Positions 9,848 through 20,281 of a stretch of 64,000 bases of DNA are shown here, in pieces. Origin of the DNA: Nothophaeocryptopus gaeumannii. Its lineage: Eukaryota; Ascomycota; Dothideomycetes; Mycosphaerellales; Mycosphaerellaceae. The stretch lies in assembly GCA_031771865.1 (NCBI GenBank), contig JASISA010000027.1:1736001-1800000 (forward strand), written 5' to 3'. Position 1 is the first letter of the stretch. Each line of letters opens with the position of its first letter. The notes under the pieces are model-generated. The model searched no databases. It saw nothing but the letters and a program-made list of their open reading frames with translations, and was not told the DNA's origin. The position numbers and the translations under genes are program-made.

Positions 9848-11802
9848 TCAAAATTTGTGTGGCTGTTTAAAGATCAGACTCCCCACACTCTCTTTAAAGT
9901 CCTTGTTTTTCGCGGGAACGTACCAATCGATGAACTCTTCGAAATCTGCAAACTCGCCATCTACGCCGTTCGGTCTTGTCCGCAAGGAGACTTTGACTGT
10001 TTTGTTGCGAGGGGCTTGCTTGTCGTCTCCCCACCCATCGAAACCGGCGCTGTGGATTCGTCGCCATTCGGGTATGTCGCTGGCGAGGGCAACATCTTTG
10101 TGTTTGAGGACTTCGCGCTCTTCGAAGGTTATGCAGATTTCTGCGCTGCGGGTGGTGGTTTCGACGTGCCAGATGCCATCGCGGATCGGGAGCTTTTTGA
10201 GTTGGGCGAGGGCTTGATGACGGATCCGGCCGTCTCTGCAGTGGGTGGAGATGAAGAACAGGGGATGTATTAAGCCTTCGTCGAGGCTGACGGAGAAGAG
10301 TCTGTAGTCGGCGTTGTCGCTACCCATGACGTACATTACTATCGTGAGGATATCTTCGAAGTCTTGCAAGTAGCGATCGAATATGGAGGCTTCCGAGTAT
10401 AGGCATGTCGCTGATAGTATGCGGTTGATCTTGACACGACTTCGCAGCATGCCCAGACCATGCTGCTCTCGTATGCTGAGTTTTGCTGTTGGTTTGTGCA
10501 TGAATTCCCATAGAAGGGTATCAAGCTTCATGAAGGTCTGCTCCAGTTCTTGCGATTTGGCGTAGTGCTCCAAGGCGATATCACCGGGAAAGCGGAACTT
10601 GTGCTCATCGGCGGTTGTCCGCATGAAGTGAAATAATCGGCTCGTCCAGGTATTGACCAGATCTCTGGCGTCTGTGAGGTTGTGGAATGTACTGGGCAGT
10701 ACTGAGTCGATGGAAGCTGTGTAGAACGGGAGTCCAGGTATTCTAGAGCCAAGGTACAATGTACCCTGCAGGTCCATTCGCATTACAGCTCGGACCAGAC
10801 TAGGGTTGATCTTCCGAGCATCAAATGTGGTGTGTGCGTGTAGAAGCTGGATGGCATTCTCTACGTGCATCAGTGCAGGAACGAAGGATTCCCGCAATGC
10901 CTCGAAGTGAATGCAGAGTAGAGAACAGAGCAGGATGACGTCCAGTGAAGCTGTTCCAGCCTTCAGCAGACCTTGCATCTCATTGAGTGCCTTGGAATAC
11001 TGCATGATTGGGAAGCCTGTCTTGACCAGAGAAACATCGATGCCCTCATTGCCGGCATGTCTTCGCAATGACCGCTCTTCATGTAGGGCGCCGAGAGCAT
11101 TGACGGCATGTCGTACAGCCGGTTCGGTGTGACTGAGTTGCAATACTAGGCGATCCCATACTGAGTCCTGGAAATAGCCAGATACGCAAGGTGCTGTCCT
11201 CGCGCGGAAGAAGTCGAAAGTTCTTCGCTCCAGTGCATCACACGAGACATCGTTGACCAAAGCCACGGTCAATGGCTCTGGACTTTTAGGCCTGGGAGGG
11301 CTCTCGCCAATCTGTGCGTAGCCGTCACATTTTCGGCCCGTCGTCGTACATCGTTTGCAGTGCGGTTTGGCCTCGTCGCACTTTACCCGTCTAATCTGTG
11401 ACACAAGTCAGTATGTAATGGATTGGATAAGGCAGATGCCTCTTCTGGTGAGTGCAAAACCCAAGTGCGTATAAGAAACGAGGTAAGAACCTAATACGGA
11501 AGGTACATCTTCGTGTGCGATCGCACTCGCAGCGGCCTATGCCGAGGGTAATGTGGCGCCGGGGTAGGACGTACTTTACATGTAATGCAGCCGGTCCTGG
11601 TCTTAGGAGCGTAGCGACGTTGATGTCCAGGTCGTCGTTCTGCTCGAGCAAGCTGCCCTTCTGGCGAAGAACCTGTCGTTGGACTGCTGCGACTTGACGT
11701 TGAACTGCTGGTAGATTGTCTCCGTTTATGATCCCCGTTGCTGACTGCAATGGCGGTCCGTGGGCGCTCGACCACAACTGTCGCGGAGGATTCGGAACGC
11801 AT
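9848..11802 (-). CDS. Zn(2)-Cys(6) fungal transcription factor
   Basis: Two exons, 11802-11575 and 11395-9848, flank a 179-base intron (GTACGT...CAG) that splits the DNA-binding domain: the join gives TGCITCK | IRRVKCDEAKPHC and then KRCTTTGRKCDGY, a complete six-cysteine binuclear cluster with its basic Arg/Lys loop. The protein has 591 residues. The 45 residues before the cluster are Ser/Thr-rich and basic. After it, a roughly 450-residue helical region without further Cys clusters resembles the regulatory domain seen in many factors of this class (DUF3468-like). The ATG at 11802 is the first in-frame Met; the frame upstream has only TTG. Located at the edge of the transporter/oxygenase group, it is a candidate regulator of it (inference). 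Expected in the nucleus; target unknown. Confidence 0.9.
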
Positions 11803-12615
11803 AGCATCAATCCATTTGTTGCTTGTAATCAATCTGATGCTGAGAGGCTGTGAAGTCGTTACTAGGCGCAATAGCAGGCCTGTTCCAGTGGATGCTGCTT
11901 GCTTGTGCTTGCAGATGGCGCAGTACGTGTGCGAGCGAACAAGTGAGACTCCATGCTTTTTGAAATTGGGCGATGCCTACTGCATCGGCTCCATGGAGCT
12001 TACCGTTCTGCCCTTGTAAGCTTCTCCTCGAGGGCTGGCAGGAAGCACACCAATTGGTCCGTTCGCTCCCAGGCCTCTGCATCTGCCATTGTATATCCGT
12101 TCTCGCGACTGCATTGGACGTGTTCAAGAAATAATGCTGGCACGGCCCAGGACAGTCTTAGGCAAGAAACAGCACATGAAAGATACTTGATCGAAGGACC
12201 GCCCAACCCAGCTTGCGATGCGACTTCCGATGCCTTGAACTCAACACGTGACTTCAACCTCACCTCTTGACCACGAAGGTTTAAGCTTGCAAAAAATGGC
12301 TGAGCAGAACCATGGGCGGAGTCAGCGGGGCTGTTTGGACAGCCATTCGACCGTTGCCACTGCGGCATTTCTATACAGGCTAATATACAATGGTGAGGTG
12401 AGGTATGTCCTCCAGATGCCGTCTGGGAGGCATGATGCTCTTACCAGGCGCACGGAATTTGATATGCAGGCGTTCCTAGACTCTGCAAGGGCGACGAAGT
12501 ATTCAGTAAGTCTCCAAGGATGAGCCTTCCGAAACTCAAGTTTTATGCCCATGAATGAAACGTCTGGTGACCCCGATGGGGTGGTGAGATGGGGTGCATG
12601 GTTCCTGAAGTCAAC
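11803..12615. other. Intergenic, promoter of the Zn2Cys6 gene
   Basis: 813 bases between tandem minus-strand genes. A 122-codon minus-strand open frame at 12000-12368 has no recognisable domain and is not supported. Confidence 0.55.
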
Positions 12616-14022
12616 TCAAGGCTCGTCGACCTTATTGCTGCGAGTTTTCTCAGTCTCGGCCTCGATCCTTTTCGCCCGCGCCTCATCGTCCGATGTGAGC
12701 TCGAACGCGCGCATGCGACTCACGATCCGCTCATCAAGAACCATAGGCTGAATCCAGATGTCCTCTTCGTGCTCCTTGCGCGGTTGATGTACAGTTTTGA
12801 ACCAATCCTTCTCCTCAAAAGCTAGGACGGTCTTCTGCTCAGGTACATCGACGAGCGCATCCGACGGGCTGTTGTCATCTGCCGCTGTGACGGTGCCATA
12901 AGGTCTGTGGGACGCTAGCACGGCAGAGGCGACTTGGCGGCCGATGTCGTCCATCAAGTGCCGCCTGGTGAGAAACCGATAGATGCGTGTAGGTGTATTC
13001 CTAATACCTAGAAGGTGCGGCAAGCGCACACCTACGCTCGGGCCGATGATCTCGGGTGTTGATGGTGACAAAGTCGCAATTTGATAGTCCTCGGGGAGGA
13101 TGTAGGATGGAGGGAAACGTCGCTTTGGCTTGTCTTCCCCATCTTCTTTCTGCTTTTCCTCAGCTGGCTCGTCATTCGCGATTTCCTCCTTGGATGAGTC
13201 GGAGTCTGCAGGTGCATTCCCAACTACTGCGTCGAGTGATGAGACAGGTAAGCTGTCAGGGCTAGATGTGCTTCCCGTGTTCTGTGCAACATTTTCGGTA
13301 ACGCCTTTCACTGCAGCATCTCCCAATGACGAATTGCCGGGCACAAAATTTGATGTCTCTTCTGTTGCTGGCGGTGGAGATGTTTGCTCTGGTTCTGCCT
13401 CTTTGGGTGCATCGGCTGGACCAAGGTAGCCCTCGTGCATACCTCTAATGTACTCCTTCCATGTATGTCTTCCAACGACAATGTCTCCTGCTACTCCGGG
13501 ATAATCAATGTCTCCGTTCTTCTTCCGTAGCTCTTCCACTGTCAGCCCAGCATCCTCTTCTACCGGTACAGGTCCTCCCTCGCCGTTCTGTTTCCTCCTC
13601 TTGCTGATCTTCTCCGCCGTTTTATGCCTAACGTCGCCCTCTTTCCTGCCCTCGACGACATCCCAGTCCATCGCAGCTGAGACCAGTACAGGCTTGATAT
13701 AGGTATGGAAATGCTCTCGGGCTGATCGAAGGCCATCGCCGGGCGGTGCTTGGAGGTATATCGTGACTTTCCTCGGTTGTGTTTTCGTATCGAGCGGCTC
13801 CTCAGCAATATGAGATACCAAGTTACACCACTTCTCGCGCATCCGCTTGGTCTGATATTTGTCGTATATTACAGCGCTGGCAAATGAGCCAGTTATCGTC
13901 CAAAAGATCATCCAGTTTCTCGAGGGAAATCGTAGGCGAGGCAGACCCATGGCGCGGAATGCTGGATTCTGCTCACTGGCGGCTTTCTTGCTCGCCTCAG
14001 CGGCGGAAGGCTTCTCAGCCAT
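12616..14022 (-). CDS. TIM54: Tim54, inner-membrane component of the mitochondrial TIM22 translocase
   Basis: Single exon, 468 residues. The start is the ATG at 14022 (MAEKPSAAEASKK); the frame extends further upstream only from CTG/TTG codons. The Tim54 signature is clear: GLPRLRFPSRNWMIFWTITG followed by a hydrophobic segment (about residues 35-55) and YDKYQTKRMREKWCNLVSHIAEEPL. Tim54 anchors in the inner membrane by this N-terminal helix, with its large domain in the intermembrane space. There it stabilises the Tim22 carrier-insertion complex and takes part in Yme1 assembly (known from yeast). The middle (about residues 200-310) is Ser/Glu-rich and low in complexity. A 22-base palindrome lies about 93 bases upstream of the ATG. 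Confidence 0.93.
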   Translation of the reverse strand: MAEKPSAAEASKKAASEQNPAFRAMGLPRLRFPSRNWMIFWTITGSFASAVIYDKYQTKRMREKWCNLVSHIAEEPLDTKTQPRKVTIYLQAPPGDGLRSAREHFHTYIKPVLVSAAMDWDVVEGRKEGDVRHKTAEKISKRRKQNGEGGPVPVEEDAGLTVEELRKKNGDIDYPGVAGDIVVGRHTWKEYIRGMHEGYLGPADAPKEAEPEQTSPPPATEETSNFVPGNSSLGDAAVKGVTENVAQNTGSTSSPDSLPVSSLDAVVGNAPADSDSSKEEIANDEPAEEKQKEDGEDKPKRRFPPSYILPEDYQIATLSPSTPEIIGPSVGVRLPHLLGIRNTPTRIYRFLTRRHLMDDIGRQVASAVLASHRPYGTVTAADDNSPSDALVDVPEQKTVLAFEEKDWFKTVHQPRKEHEEDIWIQPMVLDERIVSRMRAFELTSDDEARAKRIEAETEKTRSNKVDEP

Positions 14023-14667
14023 GGCAGGCGTTGTTGATACACACAAATGTTCACGGGACAGCAACCAAAAAGTCTACGAGCTGCGAGAAGCTTTGAGTCG
14101 CGTGTGCAGGGATTCTCGGATTTCGCGAAATCCGAGCATCACCTCCGCGGCGAACGAAACCAACTCCTCCTTCCTTCAACTTCAACGTCTCCTTTACTTT
14201 CGACGCACAACATATGAGATATGCACATTGCTTGAATGAAGCGCCATCGCTACCATCAGTCAAGTTAATTTCATCACTTTCATTACTGATGACACGTATG
14301 TCTGCCATGTCCCATAGAACTAACTGGAATGGATGCGCTCCTCCGAGCTTTCCTAATATCTGCCTACCATACTGGACGGTGCTCAGCCGGACCAACAAGC
14401 AGAGACGAGGAAGCCTTGGTCATGTTATTTGCTTCTGCAAATGGATGCGATCGACTGCCATGAGCTTGGATCGATCTTGTCGTGCTAGAAAATGCCTCCG
14501 GAAAGCCAAGAGATTGATCCAAGTACCGACGGACTAGCAACATTGCTTCGTTCAATGCTCTTTCCGGATTTCTATGCTTGCCTGCTTATGCTTGACAGAA
14601 TTCCGCAGCTACCAAGAAGTGGCGGGTGGTCACTCACAAACCTACACAGTGTCAAATATAACGCGAT
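14023..14667. other. Divergent promoter region of TIM54
   Basis: 645 bases between TIM54 and a weakly supported small gene on the other strand. It holds the perfect palindrome listed separately. Otherwise nothing recognised. Confidence 0.6.
14115..14136. promoter_or_regulatory. 22-base perfect palindrome with TTTCGCGAAA core
   Basis: The arm CTCGGATTTCG is followed at once by its exact reverse complement, with no spacer. The core TTTCGCGAAA contains CGCGAAA on both strands, matching the CRCGAAA site of yeast SBF (Swi4/Swi6) and resembling E2F sites. It lies in the TIM54 upstream region. The palindrome is directly visible; regulation by an SBF/MBF-type complex is inference. Confidence 0.55.
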
Positions 14668-15125
14668 ATGCACGATCAAGACTTTGATGCTGCACCTGTG
14701 AATGAGATCGCCCTGGACCAATTTTTCAAGGTTAGACCCATCCCTTGAATACATTGACGGTTCCTTTTCCTCGACGCAAAGCTGAAACATCGGAGGATAC
14801 AATTGAGGAACCACGACGTAATGAAATCACCCGCCTGCGGAATGAAGAGAGACTGGGACGAACCTTTCCCATGCGCGAAGCTGCCGATTATGGTTCGAGG
14901 CGCCACCAGGCCGCCTTGAAGTTGGCATCCGCGCAGCACGACACGCTACGCAAAGTGAGCTGGATCGCGTACAGCGAGGAATGCTGAAGCTCACACTGGC
15001 AAATGCTTCTCTTTCAGACTGCTTCGGAACCATCGCAGATGTGCTTACTTGGATCAGGCAACACTCATATCGCATCTTGGAAGAATGGGCGATTGTTCTT
15101 TGCGACGTGCGAGCTATCGCGTTAA
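14668..15125 (+). CDS. Possible small three-exon gene (109 aa), unknown
   Basis: A hand-built model joins 14668-14730, 14796-14954 and 15018-15125. The introns are 65 bases (GTTAGA...GGAG, branch GCTGAAAC) and 63 bases (GTGAGC...CTTTCAG with a good pyrimidine tract). All joins are phase 0 and total length is divisible by three. The middle exon is the most protein-like: highly charged and probably helical (EEPRRNEITRLRNEE...AALKLASAQHD). No domain is recognised. The first acceptor (GGAG) is weak, and another join would end the frame early. It lies about 470 bases upstream of the Argonaute, on the same strand. Confidence 0.35.
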
Positions 15126-15595
15126 CAGCAACTGTGCAAGCCGAAGAAGTACGTATTCATTTCATTGTAAAGTAGAAACACAATTGAGAATCTACAATGA
15201 CTGAAAGCTCCAGCTCCATCTGCACGTTTGCTGCAGCCATTTATGCGGCTTTCTTTCCCAGCTGCTTCTGCATGTTTGCTACTTGACCTTCTGAATCTAG
15301 GCGATGGTCTTTGCGCCGCGACGTCGATATATGCGTCCATCTTCGTCCGATGGAAGTTGAATCTTGATCATCAAACTTTGACAACCTCTTTTGAGAATCC
15401 ACACACTTGCAAGCCCCCCAATTTGTTCACTTGAGTCTCCGCGAGCCAACGACAACCGAATCGAACGAATCGAAAAGAACAAGAATTGCCAAGAGGAAGA
15501 GTGAAGAAGAGTCTACTGAAAGAAATGAAATTGTGTTTTTGGGAGTTTTTACTGCAAGAATTTGAAAAAGCGTCCATCAAGCCACATCGCTAGGC
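15126..15595. promoter_or_regulatory. Argonaute upstream region
   Basis: 470 bases directly upstream of the Argonaute start. A/G-rich sequence from about 15470 to 15590 (AAGAG, GAAGAAG runs) is probably 5' UTR. No specific site recognised. Confidence 0.4.
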
Positions 15596-18500
15596 ATGTC
15601 GGACGATCTTTCGACAGCATCTTCATGCGAGTTTTGCCTTCTGCCAGGCCACTCCGGGAGCCAGTGCACTGCGTGCACCAACTGCTATCGCACTGGCCAT
15701 CAAGCTCGGGAATGCCCTTACTCGAGCCATAACGGCCGGAGTAGCACCCAAGGCATAACCTGCAGTCATTGTGGAGGTGATCACTGGATTGGACAGTGTC
15801 AAGAAGCTGTATGCAAAGTGCGCGGCTGCAACTCAAGCGAGTGGACGTGGCTGCATCCGCATGGCACTGCCATCTCAACATTAACGCCTCAGCAGCTGGC
15901 CCGCATTCGGCCCCGGACTGCTGTGCCGGCAGCGCCCAATACCGTGAATCCAAACCCGCTTCAGATACACACTGCAGCCTTACCTGCTCGCAACGTTCCA
16001 ACCACTGAGTATGCTACTCTTCAGGGCACGTCAACCGATGCCAGCCTTCTTCCCAACGGCCAGCGTCCGACTGTCATTACGAACTACGTTCGAGTGGTTT
16101 CAACGCCAGCTACTTTGTACGAATACGACATTGTCCTTGCGCCTGTTCCAACGCCCTCAACGGTGCCTGGAGGACCTGCTGGCACGCGCACCATCACCCA
16201 GCGGAGCGAACGCAAGCGAGTATTCGATGCTTTGTTGTCTCAAGCGCCTCTCCATGGTCACAACGACTACTTTACGGACTACAAGACGGTTTGGACTTGC
16301 ACACCTCTCGGCCAGAACCAGAACCAGATCACGGTACCTAACCTCAGCTACAACAAGCAAAGTGGCACGCCAGTTGTCATCCCTACCGTCGATTTCAATC
16401 TCACAAGGACTTTGAATTTTCAAAACGGCACTCAAGACCTCGTTGGCCGCCCCGGCCAGGCTCACAACCCCAATGTACTCATTAAGGCGCTCAACGGTAT
16501 GGCGACAAAGTGCATCACCGACCGTCAACAGCAAGACTTGATCGAGTTCAAGGCGAACAAGTTCTACTTGAAGGCAGGTGCTGTCAGAGTCAATCCTCCG
16601 CCTCAAGCGACGTCGTTCCTGGCAATTCATCGTGGCTATTTCACATCGATTCGACCTGGCGAGAGATCGGTTCTGCTGAACGTGAATCTCACACACACTA
16701 CCTTTATGCAGCCAATGCTTGTGTCTACATTCATAGATGCATGCAGAATGTCGAATTACGGAGAGGCAAAGCACTTGCTTAAGGGCAAGTCGGTGCGTAT
16801 CATCTACGATCGGTCCACCGCTGGCAATGTTCCGAGGAACCAGGAAGCCTACCGTAAGAAGCAGATTGCATCACTCGGAAGTATCCCGCAGATTCAGCAA
16901 TTTGAAGGCCCAAATAATCAACGATTGACTGTTAAAGAGTACTTCGAGTCTCAAGGCATGCCCATCGGCCGTCCAGAGCTAGCTTGCGTCAATGTTGGCA
17001 TTCTGTCAGGTGATCCTAATGGCTCGGGTCAGCTGTGGATACCTCCTGAATATTTGGAGATCGAACCATATCAGCTTTTCAGCAAGAAGCTCGACGGACG
17101 TGACATGAACACCATGTTGACAACGTCTCTGAAGCATCCGGCTGCTAATCAGGCTGCGATCGTTGGCGAAGGCCTGTCGCATCTGGGACTGTCAAATCAG
17201 AATAAGGCTGTCGCAAACGCCTTGCAGGCAAATTTCGGCTTACAGCTCAATGGCCATCTGCTTGAAGTTCCAGCTGAGAGACTTGATCCGCCCACTGTCA
17301 GGTACCAGCGTACCCAGAAGTCAGGCATCTCCAACGCATCGTGGGATATTGCTGAGGCCATTATGTTCGACGCTCAACAGATTCGACTGCCAATTTCGGT
17401 GCTGGATCTGCGACAAGAAGCTTATCAGAATTCGCCCTCTGCCGCTGCTGTGGGTCTGGGTCTTTTGAAGCGCTGCAGAGATCACGGTTTGATTCCAGCT
17501 TCTACAGGCGACGATTCACTTGCGCAGAACGTTGTGGTGAGTTGCTTTGGACCGCCGCCTTTCAACAATAATGGCAGAGACTGGTCGGAACTCTGCGCAG
17601 TTCTCGATCGTCGATGGCCCCAGAAGAACCCACCACAGTTTGTGCTTGTCCTTCTTCAGGATAAAGACACCAACAGGTATCCGTTGGTGAAGCGCTACTT
17701 GGACTGCGTGAAAGGCGTCAAGAATGTTGCATGCACCAATGCCAAGGTCAACTTTACTGGCTTTTCGCTTCTTGGAATATATTCCAACTTGGCTCTGAAG
17801 GTCAATATCAAGTTCGGAGGACAGAACCACCAGCTTCTGAATGGCAACAACAATCAACTTCATGCATTCAACGTGCTTCATACTTCAGCCTACACACCAG
17901 CTCCGCTGCCAGCTCCCACAGGTGGCAGTGGCGGAGGGAGAGGCCAAGGGCCTCGTGGAGGTCGAGGTGGTCGAGGTCGAGGAGGGCAAGGGGACCGCGG
18001 CCGTGGAGGTGGCACTACGAGAGGTGGTCGAGGAGCTGCAACACCATTTCCTGCAGTGAGCCAAGTGGCCGCGGCCTTACCTCCAACACCTCCGGTCACC
18101 GACACTCTCGTCATTGGAGTTGATGTTGTTCACCCAGGTGGGAACATGCCATCAATTGCTGCCGTGGTTGGGAGTGTTGACGGAGAGTTTGCGAACTTTC
18201 CCGGATCCATTCGCCTGCAACGTGCCAAACGAGAGATCTTGTCTCCCGCTAACATGGAGAGCCTGTTTACGGACAGCTTCAATGCATATTTCCGTAAGAA
18301 CCAAACTTCTCCGAGAAGGATCCTATGCTACCGCGATGGAGTCAGCGACGAGCAGTACTACGATGTCCTGGACGAGGAGGTGCAGGCTATCAACACGGCG
18401 CTCACAAAGCTCCGCAACACTCCTGCATATGGCATACCAGACAATGTTCCAATTACAGCGATTGTTGTCGGTAAGCGGCACCACACTCGCTTCTTTCCTC

Positions 18501-19104
18501 CGAACGATAAAATGTCGTACAAGGACCCGTACGGTGCAGCGCCTGCTGGATACAGCATCAATAAGGGCAAAATTAATCTTCGGCGTGGAAAAAAAACGTC
18601 CAGGTTTGGCCAGAAGCGATCAACGGCAACGTCAAATCCGGTCTTCTGGTCGATCAAGTCATCACTCAGCCACAGACTGCTCAAAACACATTCTTCGATT
18701 TCTTCCTGCAATCCCACGTCGCCCTCCAAGGCACTGCCAAGTCAGCTCATTACATCGTCATTCGCAACGATTGCAACTTCATCCCTCAGCAGATCTACGA
18801 CATGACCCACGCCTTCTGCTACGACTACGCTCGCGCCACCAAAGGTGTCTCGTACTGCGCTCCTGCATACTACGCCGATCGTCTCTGCGACAGAGCTCAC
18901 AAGTATCTCAAGGTCTTTTGGGAGAATGGCGGCAATCAGGACTGGCAGATGACGTCGCAAGAGATTGCCGCCGGCAAGCCTGGTCGTGAGCAGTTCCTTG
19001 ACCGGATTGCCAACGCTGTTGTGAACGACAACCGGTGGACTACACGCGCGAACCGCATCAACCCGTGGCACCCCAACTTGGACAATGTCATGTTTTGGCT
19101 GTGA
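15596..19104 (+). CDS. Argonaute (small-RNA-guided silencing) with N-terminal zinc knuckles and internal RGG tract
   Basis: About 1142 residues if an 80-base intron (18534-18613) is spliced. Domains in order: three CCHC knuckles (C11-C14-H19-C24; C27-C30-H35-C40; C56-C59-H63-C68) and a fourth Cys pair (C73, C78); a Pro/Thr-rich linker; ArgoN with linker 1 (about 155-360); PAZ (about 370-500); MID (about 640-740, CFGPPPFNNN...RWPQKNPPQFVLVLLQ); an Arg-Gly-rich tract (about 778-815); PIWI. The catalytic set is D843 (GVDVVHPG), E880 (AKREIL), D914 (YRDGVSDEQ) and Asp near 1068 (APAYYAD), i.e. DEDD, compatible with slicer activity. Known of the family: Argonautes bind small RNAs and silence matching transcripts (quelling, RNAi). 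Knuckles at the start and RGG inside the PIWI lobe are not the usual fungal layout; N. crassa QDE-2 has its Gly/Arg-rich region at the N-terminus. The frame break could instead be a one-base indel in an A8 run (18589-18596). Confidence 0.9.
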
Positions 19105-19846
19105 GCGCTTGATCGACTTGTCCCCACAGACATCAAACGTTCACCAACCTCTCATACATCTCCACACGACTTGACGATTCGACGACACTGTACCACTACA
19201 GCAACCATTGTACATTCGCAGATTCACGATTGGGAACGGGCATTGTACAGGGCATTGTATGAATGTGGGACGGGAACGGAAATTGTACATAATATGGCGT
19301 GAGTTCGGTATGGGCTTGGATGGGTAATGGGACTGCTTTGCGGAGTTGAAGGAGTTTGGGAGTTTTGGGATGTAAATACTTGGCTTTGAAATAGGATGGC
19401 TGTCTGAACTACCTCTTCGTTCCTCGTTCTTCTCGTTTTTAGCTGTCGCTGCTTTAGGGACGATGTCTTTATGGTGTTCTGAGGTATAGCTTCTGATTCT
19501 TAAAGAGATTCAGAGTCTCTTGTCACCGTTCAGCGCAATAATTTGTCAAGAAGAGAGATCACCTTTGACGACCATCTTGACCCAGCCGGAGGTCTCGTGC
19601 TGACTCGATGTCTGATTTCCTCCTCCAAGCCGGACCTTCACAACATCCTCTCAAGGATTTGGCAATATCACACTACGATGGCACTTCTCCACTCATACAA
19701 CACGGGGTCGAGACTGTAATGCGAATGTCTTTGCGCATATCCTGATAGCATTTCAAGCTCTTATTCGACCGCTATAATACAGTCGAGCGCAATCGCCGCC
19801 GAAGCATTCTCCTTCTTTCCCAGATATCATAATGCTCATTCCCACT
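19105..19846. other. Intergenic, convergent 3' ends of Argonaute and SNU13
   Basis: 742 bases with no gene seen. Near 19503-19521 is a small hairpin (AAGAGA/TCTCTT arms around a 7-base loop), not obviously functional. Confidence 0.6.
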
Positions 19847-20281
19847 CTAGATCATGAGTCGCTCCACCTTGTCCTTAAGCGCGCGGATCTGTCCCATTAA
19901 ATCGGAAGCCTCGTTGGTGGTGATCGAGCAGCTGATGACGGCACGTGAGACACCGCATGCGCGACCGAGAGCCATCTTGGAAGGAACGTAGACCTATCCA
20001 AGTCCGTCAGTAAATTTTCTTAGAGAAGAAAGTGCGACAGAGCAACGTACGTATGGAGTATTCTTGTCCTCGCACAGCAAAGGCAAGTGAAGCAAGATGG
20101 CAAGCGGAGTGGTATCCGCGGCGAGGATGATGATCTCGCTGATACCGCGGTTGAGAGTCTTGGTCGCCTCGTTGGCTCCCTTCTTCAGCTGTCTGTAGTG
20201 CGAGGCCTGCTGCACCAGATCGAGGATTTCCTGCGAAAGAGCCTGGTCGGCGACTGGCCAAGCAGCGGACTGGTCGGCCAT
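19847..20281 (-). CDS. SNU13: Snu13/NHP2L1 (15.5K) RNA-binding protein of U3 and U4 snRNPs
   Basis: Two exons, 20281-20051 and 19993-19847, with a 57-base intron (GTACGT...TAG); 125 residues, the normal length. The L7Ae/Snu13 core is plain: [49 protein letters not shown] and, after the intron, [20 protein letters not shown]. The protein binds kink-turns in U4 snRNA and box C/D snoRNAs, nucleating the spliceosomal tri-snRNP and the snoRNP that methylates and processes rRNA. It is divergent from the V-ATPase proteolipid gene. Confidence 0.96.

Noticed and set aside
18473..18500. Strong GTAAGC donor-like site in the Argonaute
   Set aside because: The surrounding codons give VVGKRHHTRFFP, a conserved PIWI segment, so it cannot be intronic.
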